In this document: positions 25,621-37,288 of the stretch, piece after piece
Numbering within the stretch: position 1 is the stretch's first letter
Layout of the letters: the number at the start of each line of letters is the position of its first letter
Assembly: GCA_928212115.1 (NCBI GenBank)
Contig: CAKMRJ010005523.1
Coordinates: forward strand, 138,404,525-138,468,524
Length of the DNA: 64,000 nt
Direction: 5' to 3'
From: Lactuca virosa
Taxonomy: Eukaryota; Streptophyta; Magnoliopsida; Asterales; Asteraceae
Notes under the pieces: model-generated
Database searches by the model: none
What the model was told of the DNA's origin: nothing
The model's input: the letters and a program-made list of their open reading frames with translations, nothing else
Program-made: the position numbers and the translations under genes

Positions 25621-26548
25621 ATGTATGATAATGAAATGATACTGATACTAGGCGAATATCCGTGCGTTGCGCAGAAACACATATATAGTTGAAATCTTTA
25701 CAAATATATGTTTTTTTTAATATAACAATAACGTTGTTGTTAAATTTGATATAATAATTCGTATACTAAATTGATATAATATATTGATTATTTTGAATTA
25801 TATGATAATATATACATCTGTTATAACTGTATAATCTCAACCATTTCAATGACTTCTATCTACGAGTTACTCATAAATAAAATTAAATATAATATATAGC
25901 TTAATGTTATTTATAGTTTTTGTTTTTGTTAATTACTTTTTTAAAATTTATTTTCTTAGCGTTTTAATTTCTATCATTATAATTATTTAAAACTTCAGAC
26001 ATTGTTTTTTGATTTTAAAAGTAACAATATAATCATTTATATAGAGTTATTTTTAACTATTGTTTTTGTAAGCTATTTTAAGCTACTTATTTGAAAACTT
26101 TTAACGATTATACAAATATTTTTAGAAAATATTTTAGTTAAATTGATATTATAATTTTGTTTTTGCATTTAGCACCACAATTTATCACTTTTAACTATTC
26201 ACAAAATATTCATTGAGTTTTTTAAGTGAAACTGAAATTTATATTTAAGTTGACATTGTAATGTTATATTTAAATTAACATTTTAAGTATTTTTTCCAAA
26301 TTGTTTCAAAGTTGTAGCTTTAAATTGATAATGGTTTACATACAACAACATATTAAATCTAATAAATTAAGTATAATATGTTAAAAGTTAAAGACATAAC
26401 TTTATAAGTAGAAGTAAAGATATTATTTTAATTTTGAAATTTAGTTTATTTACGATTACACTTTAGGTTTAATATTTATTTAACCTTATTAACCAAATTA
26501 TAATCATTATTAGAAAGAAACTACAATTTATCACTTTTAACTATTTAC

Positions 26549-28461
26549 CAAGGTTGTAGAAATCGCTCAACGTAGGCTAATCGGTGGACTGGGGTCAAGA
26601 GATTAATCGGCTAGGCGGGGATTAATCGGAGGATTAATCGGGGAGCATTAATTATTAAAAAGTTAATAAATATAACACTAATCATAAGAATATAAGTAAA
26701 TAAGAACAACACAAATACATGGTGTGACTTTTTTTTAGTATTCTTGTGAAACAAAGCCAATCCAAATACATGTTACATCTATATCACTATCTTATGTTAG
26801 AAGACCATATGCCTACCCATCAAGTGTGTTGATGCATGATGATCTTCAATGATTGGAGCACCATTTGGGTATTAACCTTTACCCCTTGTTCCCGAGTTGT
26901 ACTTAAGGAGAGAAATGGGAGGATACGGAGGGAAAGTGAGGGGTGTCGAAAGAAAACCGTGTTCCCGAGTTTCATTAATGGAAGGAAAGTGAGGGGAGGG
27001 GAAGGATTTTGGAGCCATATTTTCCTTCCAAATTGGGCGGATTTGGAAAGAATGTGAGCGGAAGGAAAATTTCAAGTTAATTTTAATTTTTCCTCCTAAC
27101 TCGGGAACACAAAACTTAAAATTTTTCTTTTATTTCCTTTCATTTCTTTCGAACTCAGGAACACGGAATAATGAATATTTTCCTTCACCTCCCTTTCTTT
27201 CTGTGAAAATTTTCCTTCACTTTCCTTTAATGAGTTTGCAAAAAAACTCGGGACCAAGGCGTTAAGGTTCAATCTCTAACCTGGAATAAAGAACAACATT
27301 TTAACCACATTAGGCATTTCATCGAGCACATTGTATGCATATTGATAAACACAAAATATAACACACAAGCATCAATTTCTTATTTCCAGTATACAAACAA
27401 TTGCCTATTTCCAGTATACAACCAAATAGAATGAAACCCAAACTTGCAATTAACAACACAAATTCACGAATTCACAACCAATATATAACAAGAAGAAGGA
27501 GCCTAATCTATTGAACTACAATATGTTATTGTTACTCAGACAATAAGATCAAAATCTGAATCTTATCTGATTAGAAGGAGTAAAAGAACTAAAACGCATA
27601 AATAATGATACTAGAATAAGGAACAACTTCAGTTTACGTGTTTCGTGCTTTGATGGGGCAGGGGCGACTGGTCACGATGATTGAGAACGAGAACAACCAA
27701 AATTACGATGACAATTGATTGCTCCTTAGTGTTTCGACGAACAAAAAATTAACAATCACTTCGTCTGATTCAATCGCTAACGATAGGGAGAGAGAGTCGA
27801 ACAGGTGAAATCGACGAACAATCGACGAATTACGATGAAGCGATGATACATGAAGCGATGGGTGAGGCTCCATCGATTTCGAGCAGCTCTCAATTCCGAC
27901 TATTTTGAGTTTGAGCAGGTATCAATTCCGATGCTTGTTCTTCAGCCCTGTGTTTGATCCTGGATTAAAGAAAAAAACAATATCTTAATAAAAGCATATG
28001 AAATCGTTGGAGTAGGCTTTTCCGATCAAACTGAGAATCGCAAACATCCTCTGAACATACGAATAAGAAAATAGAAAAAGAAGAAAGAATGAATTGTTGA
28101 TTTTAAGTTAGAGCAGCTCTCAACTCCATTAAATTGTGTTTTTTCAATGGAGTATCCCACATCGTTGGTGGGATAAAAAACCAATGGCAAACATTCCTAT
28201 AAAAAAGGTAGAAGGCCTCACTACAATTCAGATCCAACTATGCTTTGGGTCAGCGGTCTCTTTTAAGCCCAATTTTAGGTCCGATTTTGGATCCGATTTT
28301 GGGTCCGATTTAGTCCGATTTGGACCGAATTGGACCGGTTTTGACCGATATTGACCAAGCCTGATCTTTTTACCCTCTAACCCTTATTCGTAGGCGGTTG
28401 GAGGCCGCCAAGCGCCTAGGCGCCGATTAATCGGCCGCCTAGACCGATTTTTACAACCATG
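26549..28461. mobile_element. hAT-like non-autonomous DNA transposon, 1.9 kb
   Basis: Terminal inverted repeats CAAGGTTGTAGAAATCG (left) and, complemented, CATGGTTGTAAAAATCG (right). An 8-base target duplication, CTATTTAC/TTATTTAC (26541-26548, 28462-28469; one mismatch), interrupts sequence that is continuous in element B. Subterminal repeats: GATTAATCGG several times at each side and GGTCCGATTTTGG-like units at 28270-28330. 8-base duplications and subterminal repeats are typical of hAT elements. No transposase frame is visible. Carries a MITE at 26874-27269. Confidence 0.75.
26874..27269. mobile_element. MITE-like element nested in the hAT-like element
   Basis: About 396 bases bounded by inverted repeats of about 25 bases: AACCTTTACCCCTTG then TTCCCGAGTT on the left, and complemented AACCTTAACGCCTTG then GTCCCGAGTT on the right. 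The interior is also partly self-complementary, with GGAAAGTGAGG on one side and CCTCCCTTTC or CTTTCCTTTAAT on the other, plus repeated TTCCCGAGTT. Superfamily not assigned; I could not settle its target duplication. Confidence 0.55.
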
Positions 28462-28890
28462 TTATTTACAAAATATTATTTGGGTTGTTTAAGTTAAACT
28501 AAAATTTATATTTACGTTGGTCATGTAATGTTATATTTAAGTTTATAATTTAAATATTTTATAAAATTGTTAAAAAGTTGTAGCTTTAAAATGATAATGG
28601 TTTACATCCAACAATATATTAAAACTAATAAATTAAGTATAATATGTAAAAATTTAAAAAACATAACTTTATAAGTAGAGGTAAAGATATTCTTTTAATA
28701 TTGAAATTTAGTTTATATATGATTACAATTTAGGTTTGATATTTATTTAATCTTATTAACCAACTTATAATCATTATTAGAAAGAAATTGAAAAGTCATG
28801 GGAGTTTCAAATGAATGTGGTGAAAGGAAAAATGCCTGGGAGTTTCAAATGAATGTGGTGAAAGAAAATATGCTTCCTTTATAATATAGT

Positions 28891-28914
28891 ATGATATGAT
28901 ATGATATGATATGA
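28891..28914. repeat. (ATGAT)n microsatellite
   Basis: ATGATATGAT-type repeats lie between the last Helitron-like element and the resumed AT-rich array. Confidence 0.8.
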
Positions 28915-29331
28915 TAGATATTAATAACTGCTGATTTGTAGATTTCATGAAAGCTTTTAGATCACATATCAGCAGTTCTGATAGTTTACAAATCAGCAAC
29001 TCTAATATTAACAACTGTTGAATCTAAAACTATCTTTGCTGATAGATAAATAATAATCAACAGTTCTATATAATGCATTCACTAATTTTATTTAATAAAA
29101 GCATGATTTTAATAATATTAATAATATTAATAACAATATTAAGAATTGTTGATTTGTTAGGTTTCATGAAATCTTATAGATCACAAATAGCAGTTCTGAT
29201 AGTTTACAAATGAACAATTCTTAATAACTATTGATTCTAAAACTATCTTAACTGCTTATAGTTAAATGATAATCAACACTTCTATACAACGCATTCAATG
29301 ATTTTATTTAATAGAAGCACGACTTTAAAAA
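28915..29331. repeat. AT-rich tandem-repeat array, part 2
   Basis: Same repeat as 14954-16925 (ATTAATAACTGCTGATTTG, TTTCATGAAAGCTT, TTTTATTTAATAAAAGCATG). It resumes in register with the left side: TTAACAA at 16919-16925 continues as TATTAATAACTG here. Ends in TTTAAAAA, the left target copy of the next LTR element. Confidence 0.8.
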
Positions 29332-30079
29332 TGTAACACCGTAAATTTTCAAACAACTTTTTCATTTTTAAATCACATAATTTTCATAAAGTATTTCACA
29401 AAAAGCTCATTTATTAGGTTTACAACTCAAACTCCGTAATTGCACCATTTAAAATCCAGGATCCTCAAAATGTAACTTTTCCACTGGTGTGTATAATCAA
29501 GCTGTTGCCGTCCCGTGATCCTGAAAGAACCTGAAACACATAACACATAACACTGTAAACACAAAGCTTAGTGAGTTCCCCAAATACCAACAACAACACG
29601 TATTAGCCACTCGAGGCTATAACTCTGTGGACCCTCTGGTCCTAACTCTGTGGACCCTCTGGTCCTAACTATGTGGACCTTCCGGTCCTAACTCTGTAAG
29701 CTTTGGAATTATACACACAGCATAAATCACATAGAATAATGCAGTGCATCACATCACATAAATAACATACAAGATACTCTGACACATAACTCTAATTACC
29801 ACTCTAGGTAAAGTATAGTGAGAAGACTCACCTGGCAAGCATGAAGCAGCTATCCTTACACTTGAATCTCGAACTCGCCACCGCCTAACACGTAGGGTAA
29901 ATATCTCTAATCAACACCCGAAATCTCAACTTTAATTAAACTGATGCTTACTCTTTCCCTCTCTACTCGGGAAGTGGGTAAAAGACCATTTTACCCCTCC
30001 ATGGTCTCTACTACTTATGTTGACCAAAACCCCAAAGTCAATAGAAGTCAACTCAAGACAACAGTCCACATTTGACCCT

Positions 30080-30250
30080 ACTCTTCGAGTGCACCCTTGC
30101 GACTCGTCGAGTCCCCTCGCATCATCTGAATCCTACCTAGGTCTCACTCAGCTCGTCGAGTTGACCCCCGACTCGGTGAGCCACACTGGGTTAAGGCTAC
30201 TCGGTCAAACCCGCTACGACTCGTCGAGTCATCTCATGGACTCGGCGAGT
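30080..30250 (-). promoter_or_regulatory. Downstream palindrome cluster (LARD 3' LTR)
   Basis: ACTCGNCGAGT-type sites start at 30080, 30102, 30151, 30171, 30219 and 30240: three pairs spaced 22, 20 and 21 bases, about 555 bases downstream of the TATA-like box. The same cluster is present at 36357-36527 in the other LTR. TTGAC/GTCAA motifs lie next to it at 30019-30060. Confidence 0.5.
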
Positions 30251-30849
30251 TGGCTCCAACAGATTTCTCATTCAGCCATCTGAGGTCAGATCTGTAACCC
30301 AACTCATAGATCTAACCTCCTACTACCCAAAAGTCGTGTAAAGGTCTGTACTTGAGACTTATGCATGGTGTATTTTGCTCTATACACCATCTTGACTCCA
30401 TTGAAGCTCCATAGCTTCAAAGCTCCAAAGTTACTCATTCATGGCTGCCTACTTTCTGGATCTCTAGACCTCACAAGGTCCAGATCCACAAATGAATCGA
30501 AAAAGGGTTTGGATGCACCCAAAACCCCATCAATATGGAGATACAAGCCCTAACTTAACAACCAAAGGAAAGCTATACAAACACAAGGGAGGGAAGAGCT
30601 TATACCAGATTTGAAGCTTGGAAAGAAGATGAAACTGATCCTTCAACCCTCCTCTGAGATTCTTGCAACACCCTTGATCTTCTTCTCAAGGAAATAACCT
30701 CCAATTAGCCTCTTTCCTCTCTAGCTCACCAATAACTCTAGGGTTTCTCTCAAGGGACGAAGACACTGATGGGGAGGGGCCAAGGAGGCTATAAGTGCCT
30801 TTAAATGGGTCCCAAACCCCGGAATTTAGGGTTTCTTTGCCCAGCACCT

Positions 30850-30947
30850 ACTCGGTGAGTCCCTCCTCTGACTCGTCGAGTCCACTCATTAAATCTACGG
30901 GAGAAACCCGACTCGACTCGGCGTGTTCCACCCTCAACTCGTCGAGT
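30850..30947 (-). promoter_or_regulatory. Promoter-upstream palindrome module (LARD 3' LTR)
   Basis: Copies of ACTCGNCGAGT or one-base variants start at 30850, 30871, 30916 and 30937 (offsets 0, 21, 66, 87). The nearest copy is 45 bases upstream of the TATA-like box on the minus strand. Function is inferred only from position and conservation. Confidence 0.6.
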
Positions 30948-31007
30948 CTCTCCTTTAATTTCAAGATTAACCGACACGATAATATCCCTGAAAATCCGGA
31001 TGTTACA

Positions 31008-31022
31008 ATTCTCCCCCACTTG
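31008..31022 (-). other. Polypurine tract of the LARD-like element
   Basis: Minus strand CAAGTGGGGGAGAAT immediately before the LTR start TGTAACATCC. The same sequence type borders the gypsy-4 LTR at 55816-55830. Confidence 0.85.
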
Positions 31023-32172
31023 AATTAGATTTCACCCTCGAAATCGATCCTCAACCACATAGACCAAACTAATCACCTGAAAAACACCATCGAAAGGAGC
31101 TCATGCTAAACTGATATCCTTCACTATGGACACCTAATACCACACCGAAAATCCCAAATCCAGACCTAAACCAATTCTTCTGCCGCTAACAAACTCCTTC
31201 CCAATATCGGGAAACCTAGTGGCCTGACCCTCCGCCAGGCCGCCTACTTAAGCGATCACGCCGATTTTCGCTCCTCGAATATCAAACCGTGATAACTCAC
31301 TACTCCTCTGATTCTCACAAGACCGAATCCAACAATCGGTTACCGCTCATTCGTGCCATCATGCTAAATGATCCGAATCACGCCCCCAGAAACGGAAGGG
31401 TCCACATCCCACCAGAGCTCATCCACTAACTGCTATCAGAACTCATCCGAACAAGGAATCCTCAACACTCTGCCCTCGGACGCAAGAGAATAACCATGCT
31501 CGCTCAGGAGTGTTCTCAGACATCACAATCATAAGTTCCTCACATCCCTTTTAATACTAAGCACCAGGTCAACTCCTAACCCCGCAGTTGAACCTCCAAG
31601 GGTCACCCGTAACATATCTCGGAATGCCTCACTGACTTCCTTCTCACCACAACTATTTTGGCCCAGAGACACACAAGTCATGAAGTTCTCTTTACCCCAA
31701 CGGATACCACAATCCCACTAAATCGTTTCACCCTCGACCTCTGTCGAACACTACTCCCTAGATACATGGGCCTCGCGGTACCTCCCGTACCCGAGTGTTG
31801 ACCTACATAGGTCTACGACATCAGATGACAAACAATACCCCTCAACTTGGGACCCACCTCAGAATCCAGAATCTCATCTCGCCTACTCAAAGCACCACTA
31901 GAGCCAAACTCAAACTCGAGAGTCTGGTCCGACCCAGAATTGGAACCACTCGTCCCTATGAACCACTCAACTCATGACTCATGACCCGCAACCCATGCGT
32001 ACATCACTTCCCCAATTCCTTCTGATTGTGATAAGCACATCTTAGCTCAGAATATAACGATTCCTGATCAATAAGGAGACCACAGTCTCGCTCCTGGTCC
32101 GACCACCAGATCCCCAACAATTCAATAATAAGGCTACCCAAGCCTAACACTCCTCTGCGTCATGCTCTGACT

Positions 32173-32702
32173 TGCGAATAATACTGCTTCCTGTAGTACC
32201 ACGACACCCTCTCGCTGACTAGTGAATACTACGGCTCCCCGCAGTATCACAACACCCTCTTGCTGACTAGTGAATACTACGGCTCCCCGCAGTATCACAA
32301 CACCCTATCGCTGACTACTGAGTACTACGGCTCCCCGCAGTATCACAACACCCTCTCGCTGACTAGTGAATACTACGGCTCACCGCAGTATCACAACACC
32401 CTATCGCTGACTAGTGAATACTACGGCTCCCCGCAGTATCACAACACCCTCTTGCTGACTAGTGAATACTACGACTCCCCGCAGTATCACAACACCCTAT
32501 CGCTGACTAGTGAGTACTACGGCTCCCCGCAGTATCACAACACCCTCTCGCTGACTAGTGAATACTACGGCTCCCCGCAGTATCACAACACCCTATCGCT
32601 GTCTAGTGAATACTACGGCTCCCCGCAGTATCACAACACCCTATCGCTGACTAGTGAATACTACGGTTCCCCGCAGTATCACAACACCCTCTCGCTGACT
32701 AG
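32173..32702. repeat. 48-bp minisatellite, about 11 copies, with higher-order structure
   Basis: Units of GTGAATACTACGGCTCCCCG then CAGTATCACAACACCCT and a variable CTCTCGCTGACTA. Copies start at about 32173 (degenerate), 32221, 32269 and so on every 48 bases to 32653. The variable position runs CTCTT, CTAT, CTCTC, CTAT and then repeats in the next four units, with GAGTAC variants in the third and seventh units, so a four-unit (192-base) block was itself duplicated. One frame stays open across it as a 16-residue repeat. Confidence 0.9.
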
Positions 32703-34532
32703 CAGCACTTTCTCTTATCATCCCACAATCTCATACTCACACTAACCCCTCCCTGCGTCCACTAACTCATGCTCCGCGGACTAACATAGATAGGTACCCA
32801 CACTCATCCAAATTATGCATCATTATATCTGACGACAACCGCCATAACAAAACACCTTTCCCCGCTGCAATCCACATTCTTAAATGATCCCTCTTGATGT
32901 CAATACCCGAAGGGCTCCCACTGGAACCGTAGATACTTGATACACCACTTTTCGCCTCAAACTCAAGACTCTAAAAATAATTCGGAAATCAGGGCATTAT
33001 ACTCGGACTCCTCAGAACACCATTACAGAACATCACGATGTCCTGCCCCAACCACTGATCTCCCACTTGCGGCATCATACACAGATACAACAATGCATTC
33101 CCTTAGAATCTCATAACTAATCTTCATTTCACACCACGCGCAACTCGGAGAGTCCCAACTCTCAATATAACACAGAGGAATCACCAATGACTCAGAACAC
33201 GATGACAACCATCCGAAACTCCCTCCTCTATTGCTCAAAACTCATGCAAGAATACATTGACCGACCCTGAGGTTGGTTGTCTAATTCCACATCTGCTCTT
33301 CCCAAACTACATATAACAGCCCATACATCGGACCGGAATTTCCCAACCGCCGAACTATCCTTACAAGCCAAACCACCTCGAAGAATTTCTAACCACTACA
33401 AGTTCCCTGACCAACGGCCACCGGCCGTGGAGACACTCATCCTTTCACGAACATGTGCCTCATGCATAAACTTACTCTGCACTTCACCTTAACCACCAAT
33501 AACGCTGGTATTCTGAATCCGTACCACATGTCTCTATATCCAGTTCTCTATCCGCTCTTGAACCCACCTCTGATTTTCTCATTAGAGTACCCGGTTCTCC
33601 CCCACTCAGGGTTTAAACCATCATCATTTGACGCACCAATAATTTACCCCACAGACTGTTCCTACCAGTAACATCGCACCTACTCTTGGAAGGTGCTACG
33701 CACGCTCGATGATCTCCCGACAGAGATCAAGCAACCCCAAATAACCCCCAATCTCAGATGAAATCCTCAGAACTTCCCATCATGACTGCCTCTAGTCATT
33801 CAGAAACTCACACCTTCCCATCACCGGACCTCCCCAACTGTCCAGTATTAGCTCTGACTCTTAGTCTGGAAATAATGAACTATCATTCTCTTTATCCTCG
33901 ACTCCTCAACCAACGCTCTATCACATCACTTATCGTAAGAGCAGAGACTCCACTTCTACTCTCGATACCCATCATAGACAAAAGCCATCGCCCCGATATA
34001 CTCTTCTTGATTATCCGTTGCTACAGCTAACACGTGCCCTACTATACTCGAGTAGGGTGTGTCCTGGTCCTTGACCATCTTAGTTCCCACCGACAACCTG
34101 CTCATGCTATATCATTACCTCGCGGAAGACATACTACCTAATACTCCGGTGGAAGATCGCCATCACTACTACCCCGCAGGGCTTACCCCCAAGATAAAAA
34201 ACCGAAGATCTCAACACTACTTATGTTTCCCACAGGAAACGAAAATAGTACCACTCGGATCACAGAAGGTGACGTCTCCACTATCGGCTGATTGCTCAAC
34301 TCAGGCCGCAATCCTTCATATAATACCATCTCCACTCATCTTTGAGTCTTGCGACTCCAACTGACATCTCACTAAAAATCTTTCGGAAATCAACTCAAAT
34401 CTCTTCTCAAGGTAGGCTCTACTGAAACTCGTTCAACATGGCCCTCTGGCCCCATATTCTATCGCATCCGATCATAGAATAACCCAAACACGACAGGATA
34501 ACTGGAAAAAGCACACGCACTATCCGCTACGA

Positions 34533-34708
34533 ATCATGGTACTCGAACCATGACATCACCTCTCGCTCTGCTACCGATCATGGTACCCAAACCATGACAT
34601 CACCTCTCGATCTGCTACTGATCATGGTACCTGAACCATGACATCACCTCTCGATCTGCTACTGATCATGGTACCCGAACCATGACATCACCTCTCGATT
34701 TGCTACTC
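34533..34708. repeat. 44-bp tandem repeat, 4 copies, each with an inverted repeat
   Basis: Copies begin at 34533, 34577, 34621 and 34665. Each contains TCATGGTACC...AACCATGA, an interrupted palindrome that would fold into a short hairpin, followed by CATCACCTCTCGATCTGCTA. Confidence 0.85.
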
Positions 34709-35616
34709 AGAATGTCTGGAATACTCCCTGCATCGAGTATGGGTCCTCTGATTTCAGTAGTACGGGCCCATACTACCTGCCACATCTACCCATACTCTCT
34801 ACACGGACCATCCCAGATTCCCTGAGTAGCTGCTCAACCCTCTCAACCACCAATCCCCATACGCGTACTCGCTCCGCAGCGAAATGCTCTACTCTGCCAG
34901 CGTACTCTTCTGACTAAGGTCACTTCCTAGGTTCTCACATTTCTCCGCCATCAGCTACTGAAGAACTCCTAATGATGCCAACCACCTACCTCCTGAATAT
35001 CGTCATATTCACTTAGTAGCTGTCTCCCATCACCGAGAGTTCTACAAGGCACGAAGCAAGCAGCATTCGGGCATCGAATAATCTCTACCAACACGAGAAA
35101 CCACTCTAGGTACAACTCCACTGACTCTACTCACACTCAAAATATATCACCGAACTCAAGTAACTCTACCCCTCTCGGGTGTCTAACTATTCTCGCAGTA
35201 AGTTCCATAAGTGCTTATCTAGGTATCTCTCCTAGATTACTTCTCTACTCAAGTCCCTTCTCTACAAGGATTCCCGCTGGATACTCTTACTCAGCACATA
35301 CTCGAAAGCGCATCACAGATAACAGCAACTCCTAGACTAAGGCATCACAAATCAGGCCACTCTAGTCCTAAAATATGAAATGCCTAGCCTGTCTCTAGCA
35401 TGTATAATATCTTATAATATCTCATATCACATAAGGTAAGGGTATTTTGGGAAATCACCGTTCGGGCTCTGGCTGATTGTACACACTGCTCTTTCTCATT
35501 TTCTCTTAAAAACTCCTGCTCGTTTTAGAAAAATCATTTATTTGGAAAAACTTTCCTCAATTCCTCAGTTTGAGTCCAGACATACCCGAAAGTGCATCCG
35601 AATCCCTCAAACCAAG

Positions 35617-35629
35617 GCTCTGATACCAA
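35617..35629 (-). other. Primer binding site, initiator-Met tRNA type (LARD-like element)
   Basis: Minus strand TTGGTATCAGAGC, two bases from the LTR end at 35632. Confidence 0.9.
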
Positions 35630-35631
35630 CT

Positions 35632-37283
35632 TGTAACACCGTAAATTTTCAAACCACTTTTTCATTTTTAAATCACATAATTTTCATAAAGTATTTCACA
35701 AAAAGCTCATTTATTAGGTTTACAACTCAAACTCCGTAATTGCACCATTTAAAATCCAGGATCCTCAAAATGTAACTCTTCCACTCGTGTGTACAATCAA
35801 GTCGTTGCCGTCCCGTGATCCTGAAAGAACCTGAAACACATAACACATAACACTGTAAGCACAAAGCTTAGTGAGTTCCCCAAATACCAACAACAACACG
35901 TATTAGCCACTCGAGACTATAACTCTGTGGACCCTCTGGTCCTAACTCTGTGGACCCTCCGGTCCTAACTCTGTAAGCTCTGGAATTATACACACATCAT
36001 AAATCACATAGAATAATGTAGTGCATCACATCACATAAATAACATACAAGATACTCTGACACATAACTCTAATTACCACTCTAGGTAAAGTATAGTGAGA
36101 AGACTCACCTGGCAAGCAGGAAGCAGCTATCCTCACACTTGAATCTCGAACTCGCCACCGCCTAACACGTAGGGTAAATATCTCTAATCAACACCCGAAA
36201 TCTCAACTTTAATTAAACCGATGCTTACTCTTTCCCTCTCTACTCGTTAAGTGGGTAAAAGACCATTTTACCCCTCCATGGTCTCTACTACTTATGTTGA
36301 CCAAAACCCCAAAGTCAACAGAAGTCAACTCAAGACAACAGTCCTCATTTGACCCTACTCGTCGAGTGCACCCTTGCGACTCGTCGAGTCCCCTCGCATC
36401 ATCTGAATCCTACCTAGGTCTCACTCAGCTCGTCGAGTTGACCCCCGACTCGGTGAGCCACACTAGGTTAAGGCTACTCGGTCAAACCCGCTACGACTCG
36501 TCGAGTCATCTCATGGACTTGGCGAGTTGGCTCCAACAGATTTCTCATTCAGCCATCTGAGGTCAGATCTGTAACCCAAACTCATAGATCTAACCTCCTA
36601 CTACCCAAAAGTCATGTAAAGGTCTGTACTTGACACTTATGCATGGTGTATTTTGCTTTATACACCATCTTGACTCCATTGAAGCTCCATAGCTTCAAAG
36701 CTCCAAAGTTACTCATTCATGGCTGCCTACTTTCTGGATCTCTAGACCTCACAAGGACCAGATCCACAAATGACTTGAAAAAGGGTTTGGATGCACCCAA
36801 AACCCCATCAATATGGAGATACAAGCCCTAACTTAACAACCAAAGGAAAGCTATACAAACACAAGGGAGGGAAGAGCTTATACCATATCTGAAGCTTGGA
36901 AAGAAGGTGAAACTGATCCTTACCCTCCTCTGAGATTCTTGCAACACACTTGATCTTCTTCTCAAGGAAATAACCTCCAATTAGCCTCTTTCCTCTCTAG
37001 CTCACCAATAACTCTAGGGTTTCTCTCAATGGACGAAGACACTGATGGGGAGGGGCCAAGGAGGCTATAAGTGCCTTTAAATAGGTCCCAAACCCTGGAA
37101 TTTAGGGTTTCTCTACCCAGCACCTACTCGGCGAGTCCCTCCTCTGACTCGTCGAGTCCACTCATTAAATCTACGGGAGAAACCCGACTCGACTCGGCGA
37201 GTTCGACCCTCAACTCGTCAAGTCTCTCCTTTAATTTCAAGATTAACCCACACGATAATATCCCTGAAAATCCGGATGTTACA
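35632..37283 (-). repeat. 5' LTR of the LARD-like element (1,652 bp)
   Basis: Direct repeat of 29332-31007, from TGTAACACCG to CCGGATGTTACA, with two rather than three copies of the 23-base GGACCCTC repeat and scattered substitutions. TATTTAAA (minus) at 37076-37083. Confidence 0.9.
37126..37223 (-). promoter_or_regulatory. Promoter-upstream palindrome module (LARD 5' LTR)
   Basis: Copies start at 37126, 37147, 37192 and 37213 (offsets 0, 21, 66, 87); 43 bases upstream of TATTTAAA. Being the 5' LTR, this copy would drive the element. Confidence 0.6.
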
Positions 37284-37288
37284 AAAAA

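Larger units (their letters stand above)
25648..28890 (-). mobile_element. Helitron-like element F, carrying a hAT-like insertion
   Basis: 3' end at 25648 (minus TGCGCAACGCACGG then ATATTCGCCTAG); body matches element B, including the 345/346-base internal duplication (copies from 26173 and 26519). The second copy is split by the element at 26549-28461. The 5' end is near 28890 and is followed by an ATGAT-type microsatellite before the AT-rich array resumes. Confidence 0.65.
29332..31007 (-). repeat. 3' LTR of the LARD-like element (1,676 bp)
   Basis: Plus strand begins TGTAACACCGTAAATTTTC and ends CCGGATGTTACA. TATA-like TTTAAA at 30800-30805 (minus CATTTAAA). It has three copies of a 23-base AACTCTGTGGACCCTCTGGT-type repeat at 29632-29700, where the other LTR has two. 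Four paired palindromes lie upstream of the TATA box and a further cluster downstream (see separate entries). Confidence 0.9.
31023..35616. other. Non-coding interior of the LARD-like element
   Basis: About 4.6 kb with no protein motif. Frames of 60-160 codons appear because the sequence is C-rich and poor in stops; they show no family resemblance. The two tandem-repeat blocks at 32173-32702 and 34533-34708 are the only internal structure I see. Confidence 0.7.
29332..37283 (-). mobile_element. Complete non-coding LTR element (LARD-like), 7,952 bp
   Basis: Two long LTRs in direct orientation, a polypurine tract and a primer site on the minus strand, and a perfect 5-base target duplication AAAAA (29327-29331, 37284-37288) in the AT-rich array. 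The 4.6 kb interior shows no gag, protease, RT or integrase motif in any frame. It must be mobilised by another element; its primer-site leader and LTR layout match gypsy-4, which is the likely kind of helper. The LTRs differ at few positions by eye, suggesting a fairly recent insertion. The interior is C-rich on the plus strand and holds two minisatellites. Confidence 0.9.

Noticed and set aside
32260..32745. 161-codon repeat protein (16-residue units)
   Set aside because: The frame is open only because the 48-base minisatellite unit is a multiple of three and lacks stops. It lies in a non-coding LTR element with no start context or homologue that I know.
33023..34364. Cluster of plus-strand frames of 70-101 codons
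   Set aside because: They come from C-rich, stop-poor sequence inside the LARD-like element, overlap in different frames and match nothing I recognise.
32173..34708. CRISPR-like arrays (48- and 44-base regular repeats)
   Set aside because: Repeats are contiguous with no unique spacers, no cas genes, and the context is a plant retroelement.
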